Source: Notamacropus eugenii
Taxonomy: Eukaryota; Chordata; Mammalia; Diprotodontia; Macropodidae
Assembly (NCBI RefSeq): GCF_028372415.1
Contig: NC_092879.1
Location: 99,008,623 to 99,072,622, forward strand
Length of the DNA stretch: 64,000 nucleotides
Reading direction: 5' to 3'
In this document: positions 35,941 to 45,200 of the stretch, in pieces
Layout of the letters: every line of letters begins with the position of its first letter
Position numbering within the stretch: the first letter of the stretch is position 1
Notes under the pieces: model-generated
Told to the model about the DNA's origin: nothing
What the model saw: only the letters and a program-made list of their open reading frames with translations
Database searches by the model: none
Position numbers and translations under genes: made by a program

Positions 35941-37004
35941 CTGTGAAGACTGAGGCTTGACAACTTGGCAGCCCGCTTGTCCTTTTTTATATGTTACACA
36001 GCTTGGAAACAGGAAGAGCTGAGTTCAGATCTGCCTCGCACAACTGGGGCCTCAGGCAATTCCCTAGAACGTTGATGATGACTTATGGGCAAGTTATGAT
36101 GAACTGAGTCAGTGGAAGTGCATTCCCATACCGGGAATCCCAATGCTGACAAAATTCCAGACCCTTGGCCTATCCTTGAACATAGCGGAATCCCATGACC
36201 TCGAAGGCCCCTGGGCTTCTTAGAGTTGCTGCCATTCTGTGAATTTAGTGAAAACCGATTGGCCCAGCAAGTGGGACTGGGGTCCAGTAAGCCCAGGCTT
36301 CACAGGCTTTCAGCTCCTGCCAAGCTCTGGCAGGGCAGGAAGGCACCTCCTGGAACCAGTCCCTGGGCCTCCTCTAAGATTTCTGCCTCTGGAAACGAAG
36401 CTTCTGACAGTGAAGTGCATCGTTGGCCCAAAGCCTCTTCATTAACAGGGGAATCAAAGCACTCATATAAAAGGCCAGATAAGCAAGGTAAGGAAAATTC
36501 TTGGCCACCATGCCAGGAAGGCCCCCCCTGGCACTTTTCTGTGCCATGGGGGGCTCACTCACAGGAGAAATGGGGGCTGCCCAGCTGGCTGGCCTTGAGC
36601 TCACCAGCCCTCCTTGTCCCCTTGGGGAAGCTTTAGCTGTACTGGTGAAGTGAGGGAGTCCTCATCTGGAGGTGGCCAGAGCCATAGCAAGGCATGCTGC
36701 TAGATGTCTGGGCCTCAGAGGATGAGCAGTCCTTGGGCACAGGAAGGGGCGCAGCTGGAGGCCAGCCATATCATGTGCAGAGGATGGCAAGCCCACTCTC
36801 ACTTCCCTAAAAGAGCCCCTAAGCTGGCTACTACTGCCCTCCCCTCTGCCCAGGCTCCTGAGCACCCCCTTCACAGAGCTCTCCAAGCAGGCCTGCCTCC
36901 GTACCCACCTCAGGAGATCACCTTTGCCCTCTCCTCCTCTCTGCCCATCCAGGATCTTACTCATTGTTGGTCTTGTGGAATCACCTAGGCTTTCCTACTC
37001 CCTA
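35941..37004. other. No recognisable gene
   Basis: A weak MIR fragment near 36000-36060 (AAACAGGAAGAGCTGAGTTC). The frame 36226-36636 (136 codons) has no family resemblance. Confidence 0.4.
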
Positions 37005-37920
37005 CTTAGTGAGCATGTACTGTGTGCCAAACACTGGGGAAGATACCAGTCACAGTCCCTGCCCCATGCATGGAGAACTTTGATAGAGAACACTAGTGTA
37101 CCCAGCTGGGAAGGGTGGCATCCAGGCGTGCATGGGCTCTGTCCTTATCTTTTCTTCTCTTTTGGTGTAGGCACAAAAGTGGGAAAGGGTGGGCTGTATA
37201 CCCAGGATGTGGCCTCAGCTCAGCTGGGCTGAGAGCAAAGGGTGTGGTAGTGACATTGTGGAGGGCCTTGAATGTCACCCCAAAGATTTGGGGCTCATAG
37301 GGCTGGCTTAATCCATGCATCCCTTCTTCCACACTCAGCAGAAAGCTCCCTCCCCAGTAGTGCTAAGCCCTTCTTGGTGCTCTCTCTTGTGTCTTTTCTC
37401 TGTGTCCCCCTCTCCTGCCATCTCTGGGACCTCGATCCCCCTCAGTTCTCCTGTTTCCCTCCAGCTTCTTCAGCCCCTTCCTCTCCAGTGGCTCCACGTT
37501 TAGCCATAACCTTTCTCTCTACGTCTATTGCCTCAGTGTCCCGACTAGCCACTAGATTTCCTGAGCTCCACAATCTGGATTCTGCTCCCCTCCCTACCAC
37601 TGAACATGCTCACTCCAAAGTCACTAATGACCTCAGTTGACAGCTCCCTCCTTGAGGCCCCACAATCCTTGGTCTCCCCTTCTCTCCACTGACTCCTCTG
37701 AGACTTCCTGTCTCTGATTTGGCACTGTCCTAAGCCCTCCCCCTCCTCCTTGACCCCTGTCCACTTCCTGCCATAGGAGTCCTGTGTCTCCACTTGAATG
37801 TTCCACCAGAACCTTAAACTCACCGTGCCCCAAACTGAATTAACTCATCCTTACCCCACCTATTCTCCTGACTGTACCACCATCACTTTGGACCCCTCCC
37901 TCTCCCCTTGTGGTCACCAC
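37005..37920. repeat. Antisense L2 tail followed by sense L2 reverse-transcriptase remnant
   Basis: 37010-37290 is an antisense L2 (GAGCATGTACTGTGTGCCAA, GGGCCTTGAATGTCACCCC). 37340-37910 is sense L2: the frame ends EHAHSKVTNDLS, like the L2 'ETALSKVTNDLL' block. Ancient and broken. Confidence 0.6.
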
Positions 37921-39031
37921 CTGGGTTCAAAGCCTCACTGCTTTGCTAGTGGTAACATTTCTTAGGGGTGGGACTCTGGGCAGAGTCACCTCACCATTCT
38001 AAGCCTCAGTTTTCTCATCTGTAAAATAGGGGTGCTAAAAGCCCTCACATTACCTCCTTCACAGGGTTGTTGTGAGAAGAATACTGTGTAAACTTCCAAG
38101 CCCCAGAGAAATGAGAGCCTTCTGGATAGAAGATTGGGTCATGGGTGCCACAGAGCCTTGGTGAATGAGTGGGTGACCTTGACTAGGACCCTCTGACACA
38201 AGCTGTGGAACCCTCTCTGGGAAGGATCTGTGCTGGGATTTGAATCCAGAACATTTCACCTGACTCTGGGGCCAACCCTCATTCCACTAAGAACATGTTG
38301 AATGAGTGAATGAGCTGCTGGAGTTGGGGGGGGAGGCACCTTCCCTGCTCCCTCCCTCACTCTTCCTCCATTCTGGGCACCTTCTGCCTGTGGCCTGGGA
38401 TGTATATGGGAGCTTGGAGGCCCCAGCACCAAGATTATTCGAAGCCCCAGGCTCATCCCATCACAACAGAGAGAGGTGGGAGTGGGAGGGAGAGGGAAGG
38501 GGAGCACGGCAGTCATTTTGAACTGTGAGCAAAGGCCTCTGGCCAGGGAAGTCGATCTGTCTCCTTCCATCACTACCTCCTCTGGCTCAGGGACAGCCTG
38601 CAGATCCACCTCCCACCTCCCTGCCCAATGTGGACAAATGTGGCAATCTGTGGAAAGGAGCAAGGACCGAGCAGCCCCTGCGGAGTCTGCCCCATTCCCA
38701 AGAGTGGAACCCACAAAGATGGAAACTGAGGCCCTGAGACAAGTGACTTGCTCAAGTGACAGTGAGATAGGAGCCACCCACCTTGCTCGGGTCTTACGTT
38801 CTCTACATTACGCTAGCCTCCTAGCTATCCTGGGGCTGAGGCCAGTTCCTGAAAAAGGCCAACATCGGCTCCTGGGCCTCCACGCTTACCCAAGGTGAGC
38901 CAAGTGGGGGACACAGAGGCAGAGACCCCTTTGCAAAGTTGGCCCAAGAGGGCTTCTTGGGAAAGAGCTTCATACTCAGCTTTTTTTAGGCCAGTCACTC
39001 AACGAATATCTTGATCTCTCCCTTTTAACAC
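37921..39031. repeat. MIR copies, then unassigned sequence
   Basis: Sense MIR at 37975-38100 (TAAGCCTCAGTTTTCTCATC) and a MIR-like fragment at 38720-38770. The 173- and 140-residue frames at 38256-38898 are antisense to one another and unsupported. Confidence 0.5.
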
Positions 39032-39037
39032 TTTATT
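39032..39037 (-). terminator. Alternative distal poly(A) signal AATAAA
   Basis: This canonical hexamer on the minus strand lies 450 nt past the ATTAAA signal. The downstream sequence is less GU-rich, so it is a weaker or secondary candidate. Confidence 0.35.
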
Positions 39038-39486
39038 CTGTAATATTGGGAAACCACATCTGTGACTAGAAACTTAGTCTCAGCTTCTGGGGGCCACTAT
39101 GGTTCGTCCTCTCAGGATTGCTGGGTCAGGGCTGGGTGCCAAGAAAACATTCCTCAAAGTGCACCAGGGGCCTTTCAGATCATGAGAGCATCAGACTCCA
39201 CAGTCACAGGGCCTGAGTTCCAATCGTCCCTCCAAGGCTGCCTACCTGCATGACCAGCATGACTGTGGTTAAGTCTCTGTCCAATGAGGAGGGGGCAGAG
39301 TGGATTAGATGACCTTAAACTCTTGTCTCGTCCAGCTTGGACGTGACTGAAGATGCATGGAATCTGCCGTAACATTCTGGCCCCTCAAATAGAAGGGGAG
39401 CTCTTGGGGAAGGGGTCCTCTAGAAGAGATGGGGGAGCCTTCCCCACCACCAAAAGAAACACAAGACAAGCTTGTTCTTAGCACCT

Positions 39487-39492
39487 TTTAAT
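39487..39492 (-). terminator. Poly(A) signal ATTAAA for SHROOM4
   Basis: On the minus strand ATTAAA is followed by about 20 nt and then a GU/U-rich stretch (GCTTGTCTTGTGTTTC, then TTGGTGGTGGGG), the normal layout of a mammalian cleavage site. It is the first good signal past the stop codon. Confidence 0.6.
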
Positions 39493-41969
39493 GCAGTGGG
39501 CCCAAGGTTACAAGGTAAGGCTAGGGGACCAGGACACAGAAGCACAACATGAGATTCTGAAAACCAGGAAAGGAGTGAGGACTCGCTCCCTGTTGCTGTG
39601 AAGTGTTTGCTGATTCCAGGGCCTTCCTCCAGGGTTTCTCCCTGGGGCCCTCTGGTGGCCTCAGTTGCTGGGCAGATAGGCTTGGCCAGAGGGGGCCCTG
39701 TGCTCTGCCAGTCTCCTGCCCCTACTGTCTCTCTTACTGTCCCCCTCCTTACCTTTAGCCCCATAGTGGAGCTCCCCTTCAGTATTTACTGCTGGGGGCT
39801 CCCTGAGTGGGGCTTCTCCCGCTCTGGGCTTAATGCATCTCCCTCCTCAGAAAGCACCCAGCTGCACCAGGGCTGGTCCCCAGGGCACATGTGAGCAAGC
39901 ATGGATTTGGGGAGGGGGGAACCACCCTCTCCTCAGCTGGCTCCGATGAGCTGTGTATGTGAGTGGGGCTTGCTCCTTGGGGCTCTGGCTCTGTCCCTGA
40001 AGGGCAGCAGGTGTGGGGGGGAGGAATTGACCTGTTTGGGACACCAAGGATAAAGTTTGCCCTTCCCTGGTCTGAACTCTGAGGCCCCACCCTAGGAGGG
40101 GGACCAGCTCACTGCTTCGTGAGGAGCCTTGGCACCCATAAAGGCCAGCTCCCTAAGTGCTAGTGCTTATTATGACTGCCTTGGAAGTCTTCCATTCATC
40201 CCCAGAGCCCACCCTGCTGCACCTACCGTGTGCTTCCATTCATATTGCTTTGAACACACCCACCTACCTGCCTCCACTTTGTCTTAAGTAAGGCCCTGGT
40301 CTTTCTTTGGCAAGTCTGCTGCCCCTAGCCCTTGCTATGGCAGAAAAGGCCAGAGGCTAGGGGAGAATATGGCTGCCTGGGCTGGGGAATGTGACCCAAC
40401 AGTGGGAGGGTCATCTTTGGGCCCTTTGTTTCAGCGATGGAGAGTCCTGGGGCTGGCTGAAAGCTGCCCTGGACACCTTAGATGGAGCTAAGCCTACACT
40501 GGGTCCTAGCAAATTTCTTAAGCCCCAGGTTATCCTTGAGGGACCCTTCACACCAAACCCTACCACTGGCCTCCAGCTTCTGATGGATGAGAAAGCCAGG
40601 GTCAATCACCTTACCCACCTGCAGTCCACCCTATTTTTTTCATGCCAGCATCCATCAGATCCAAGCCTCTGCTTGTGTCCTGCCCCACCCCCACCCTCCC
40701 AGTGAAAGCAAAGAGCCATCATGGGAGGGGGCCCCCTTGGTCTGCATGGCCAGAAGATAAGCTGAGTGCATCTTCCCATAGCTACAGCTGAGAGATCCAG
40801 CCTCCCCTGCCTCCCCTCAGGTCAAGAGCACCGAGGGCCTACATTAGCCCACTTGTCTGGTGGCCATCTTGCTGGACCAGGACACACCAAAATGGAACTA
40901 GAGAGGGAACCACTTCAAACCAGACAAGGCCAGGTGCTTGTGTTTCCCTTGGGGTTTTGTGAAGGACATTCTACATCTAGTGGCACATCGAGAACAATGA
41001 GTGAGAGACCAGCTTGACAGACTGGGGATCCAGAAATGTGGGTACAGATGTTTGCCAGCTAAGGCAATGAGAATTGCAGCAGGCTCCAAGGGCAGCCTGA
41101 ATGGCACAGGGCCGTGGTGTGGGAGACAACTTGTTCTCATTAGCATGGCAGTGCCATTGGGCGGTGTCAGGGGCCTTCTCTTGGGACAAACTTTGACCCT
41201 CTCTTCAGATACCCACTTCATTAGGAGTTTAAAGCATAAATAAATATAGTGGAAAGAACAGGGCTAACATATGACGAATGAACGATGAACCCTTCTCTCC
41301 CAGCTTCGATTCCAAAGGGGAAGGTGGCTTGGGCGCCCTGCAGTGTGGTGCCCTCAAGGATAGGCTTACCCTGCTGCTTCTCCACCAATGTAGACAGCTG
41401 CTGCAGAGTGCAGTGGGCCAGGTAGAAAGGCTGCACCATATGCATTCACACTATGGCATGCCAAACATGGAAAAGGATCCCTCCAGCAAAGGTTGCTATT
41501 GGCCATTCTGTGCATGTGCACTGTGGTGGTGCTTGGTGACTGACCCTGGCTCTTTCTAGTCAGGCTCTAGGGGAAAGCTACCCTTGGTTTGGCTTCTTTA
41601 GATAAAAGATGAGTCACTCCTTTCTGCCTCTGAGTTTCTCCAGAGGGTGGCCAGGCAGGCTGAATGAATACTCGAGTAAGCAGACATGATTGTGGGTAGA
41701 GATAGACCTAGCAGGCGTGGGCTCAGGCTCTGTTGGAAGCATTGGGCCAGAGGATGCCATGGGTACGGGCAAGCTACCTTGGAAAGTGTCTGTAAGCAGG
41801 TTCTGGGGTTGGGAGGGGGCAGGGGGCATCTTTTGGGTTCTTAGCAACAGAAGGCATTTCTTGGGGCTGGGGCAGTTAGCACAAGGTGAGTGGATGGAGG
41901 GAGGGAGGGCAGGACTGCGACCACCTCTCTGGGCCTGGCTCCCTCACGTCCCCCTCCTTGCTCTGAGCC
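39490..41969 (-). other. SHROOM4: SHROOM4 3' untranslated region (inferred)
   Basis: This runs from the stop codon to the first convincing poly(A) signal, about 2.5 kb. No splice sites or credible exons are seen in it, and recognisable repeats are few, which fits a 3' UTR. An AU-rich motif lies near 41236-41246. The exact end is inferred, not observed. Confidence 0.6.
41236..41246 (-). promoter_or_regulatory. AU-rich element in 3' UTR
   Basis: The minus strand reads TATTTATTTAT, two overlapping ATTTA pentamers of the type bound by mRNA-decay factors. It lies about 725 nt past the stop codon. The same bases read as AATAAA on the plus strand, but no plus-strand gene is seen. Confidence 0.4.
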
Positions 41970-42239
41970 TCAGAAATCTTGGGGGCCCAGCAGGAGGCTC
42001 TCCCGAAGACACTTGAGCTGCTCCTCCCCAAGTTTGATTTTCTCCTCCAGCTCCCGCTGCTCCATGATGAGGGCTGACTTCATCTTCACAAAGTGCCGGT
42101 AATCTTGAAGCTGCTCGTGAAGCAGGTAGCGGGACACCGTATTGTACACGGCTTTTTCCCGCCGGTCCACATGCTCTTTCAGCTCCTTGGCATCTTCCAG
42201 CTGTTCTGTCAGCTGGCGCTTCTTCTCCATCAGTGCAAG
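41970..42239 (-). CDS. SHROOM4: SHROOM4 exon 9 (C-terminal ASD2 and stop)
   Basis: The acceptor is CTTTCCCCAG|CTTGCACTG. There are 89 codons then TGA at 41970-41972. It encodes [55 protein letters not shown] and [17 protein letters not shown], and ends [12 protein letters not shown] (human [12 protein letters not shown]). The end of the protein is therefore intact and the same length as in human. Confidence 0.96.
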   Translation of the reverse strand, partial: LALMEKKRQLTEQLEDAKELKEHVDRREKAVYNTVSRYLLHEQLQDYRHFVKMKSALIMEQRELEEKIKLGEEQLKCLRESLLLGPQDF

Positions 42240-45200
42240 CTGGGGAAAGGGAAGAGGTCAAGGCGCATCAGGGTAGGAGATTACACTCACGCAAGAAGGA
42301 GCTGGGACTTGCCAGGTAACTGTCCCCTCTCCCCTCAGAGGCCATAGCCTAGTCTCCAACCACTTGATCTGTCTTTCTCATTTCAAAATGAGGAGGATGT
42401 TAACCAGAGGAGAACAATGCCAGACAGCTGGAGACAAAAAGACTGAAAAGGGATCATGGGAGCACAGATGCCGAGCTGGGAGGGGACCAGTGAGGCTCAG
42501 AGAGGGAAAGGGCATGGTCAGTGTCTTCAAATCTTGGAAGGTTTTCACATGGCCAAATAAAGGACAAGCCGAGCTCTCGTTGGCCTCAGAAGCCCAAACC
42601 AGGAGTGTTGGGGGAAGGAAGTGGAGCAAAAGAAAGGTGACATAAGAGCTGGTTTTGGTTCTGTGGATGATGGAACTTCAGGGCCAGTCAGAGCAGGCTC
42701 CTCACAAGCTACAGAGTGAATCTCCTGTCGTGCAAGGTGTTCAAGTAGAAGCTGGATGATAACTTGTCAGGGATACTGGAAATCCCAGTCCTGGTGAGCT
42801 AGCTATACCCTCTGGGGTCCCCTCCAATTTGGGGATTCTCTAATTCCCTTCCTCTCCCCCTCCTAGGATTAACAGGACTTTGAGGACAGGACTTAACCTA
42901 CAGCAATCTGTATGTGGCCCCAGCAGCCTCCCGGACCCAACCAGGACTCCAAAGTGGCCATGCCTCCCAGGCCCAAGAAGGGCCCACAGTTGCTGCCCAA
43001 GGCGTGAGGCCACTGAACCTGGCGCAGCCTGCATCCCCACCCCCCACTCTGTCCCCTACCTTCTCCTGAGTGGAATCTGGGTCCAGGCTGTTGAGGGCAT
43101 TCTCCACCCTGGCCAGCCTCCCAGAAAGGGAGAGCAGCAAGTTGACCACCTTGTCCAGGTCACCAATAAACAGCCGAAACTTGTCAAACTCGTTGGCTTT
43201 GCAGACGGCTTTCAGCACAGCCTCGACCTCCTCCCCCAGTGCCACGTTGGCGCTGATGTCCTCCAACAACCCCCGCTGGGCCTCCTGCAGCACAGACAGC
43301 TTCTTGCTGATGCTGGCTATGAGCTGCAGCTAGCAGAAGGGAGGGACAAAGCAGGGATGAGAAAAGACAGCGTACCCAGTGCAAAGGTGCAAACTGGCTG
43401 GAGGAAGGCACCCAGCCTTGGACAAGTGGGCCCATGGAGCCTGGAGAAGAGAGGGCTTGGTGATAGATACATGAAGAGGGCAGACCCAGGAGCAGCCATG
43501 GTGGGAAGAGGTCACCCAGAACTGCCAATGAGGGCCAGTGCAGGCTCATTTTCTAGGCAGGAGCTGTGTATTCTCCCAAGTACACCTCAGGAGGTAGTGA
43601 GGTTCCCTTCACTGAAGGTGTGCAAGCCCAAACTTAGAGGAGCATAGGCCTATCGTAGATCTGAAGTTGGAAGGACGCTCAAAGTTTACGTATTCCAACC
43701 TCCTCATTTTACAGTGGAGAAAATTGAGGCCTGGATTAGAAAAAGGGCATGCTCAAGGTCACACAGGAACTGAGTGGGAGAGCTGGGGTTTGAAACCAGA
43801 TTCTTTAGACAATGTAGGATGGGATTCTTGGTCAGGTACAGCCAGAACTGGCCGGCCTTTGAAGAACCTGTCCAACTCTCTATACTCCTAGTGTGGCCAC
43901 TTCCTAACTCCGCAACTGGGGCCTTCCAAACCAAAACTTTCCTAGCTCCTCCTCGTCACTGGGCCCCAACTTGACTGCTCTGGGGGTTCGGAAGTGTGTC
44001 GTTTCATGAAGCTGCAGGTTTCTCGTGGCCTGGCCTAGGATCACCTAGGACATCAGGATTTCCAGATCCTGAGGGGAGGGGAGGAGCGAGACCCTGGGCC
44101 TGACCCAGGACAAGATGTTAAGCCCTTAGCTTGCTGTTATTCCGTGTTTGGACAATGGCTTGAGAGAAAGTTTCCCAAAAGAGATTTCCCAGAGGCCTCC
44201 AGGGCTGGCCCTGCCTTCTTGATGGGGGAGGGGATGCCAAATGGGAGATCTGGTCAGCATGAGCTGAACCTCCAAATGTAGAAGTGGGCCTGGGAAAACT
44301 GTAGCAAGAAGGACTCCAGCCTTCTTAGGGCATTTGCAATGAGGTTGCAGCACAGTGGTGTCTCCAGGCTGTCTTCCTGACTGCCCCCCTCCAGTAAAAA
44401 AAAAAAAAAGGCTTCCTGGACCCCCCACTCCCCCTGACATCTCTGGCTCTGGGTTTCGTTATCTCCTGTCCTCCTTCTCCTCCTTTATTAAATTTGCTCC
44501 TGCAGAGCTCCTGGCCTGAGTAAGCTAGGGGCAGACAGAGATAGCCCATGTCTGTGAGCAACTCCAGGAAATCCGTGAGGAGGCAGGGGCCCCAGGTCAC
44601 AGCTGCTGGCCTGTTCTTTCAGGAGTGGGGAGGGGGAGGGGCTGCTCCTTCTCACACAGCCCCATGCCTCTGCCTCAGAGAGGACCAGAGGCCCAGGTAC
44701 AATTTCTGGGAGGTTCGGATAGCAAGAGATGGGAGAGTAGCCTGGCAATGTTGCCATGGCAACACTATTTGCTTATGAAATCGTATGGACAGAGGGCGAA
44801 GGGATTCCAGGAATCAGATTAAAAAAACAAGCTGATCGTGTTTAGAGGAAAAATGGGAGGGGGGGGGGATTGTTGCGCTTATGGAGAGAGAACATCCTCC
44901 GTGTACCTGTTCTAAAGGGGCCCAATCAGCCTGACAAACAAGCACTTAACTTCACTAATGGCTTCGCCTCTCCAGTCTTCTCAGTGCCCATCAATTTGGA
45001 CTGGGCTTGGGCAGGGGCTGACTGGCAAGGACAGGTCAGGAGGGAGGGAGGGGGGCTCATTAAGGACCAGTCCAGTCCTCAGAGGCCCTGGGCACAGAGG
45101 CAAAGGACAGGAGGCTGGGCCTAGCAGAGAATGGAAAAGCCTAAGAAGTAGGCAAGAAAGGTAGTCACCTAGTAGCACCATATAGAAGGGTATAATGAGG

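Noticed and set aside
38256-38898. 173-residue minus and 140-residue plus frames
   Set aside because: Overlap each other on opposite strands, with no family match.
41236-41246. Plus-strand AATAAA as a poly(A) signal
   Set aside because: No plus-strand gene ends here; read as an AU-rich element on the minus strand.
42880-43647. 255-residue plus-strand frame
   Set aside because: Lies opposite SHROOM4 exon 8 and its flanking introns; a shadow of the real coding strand.
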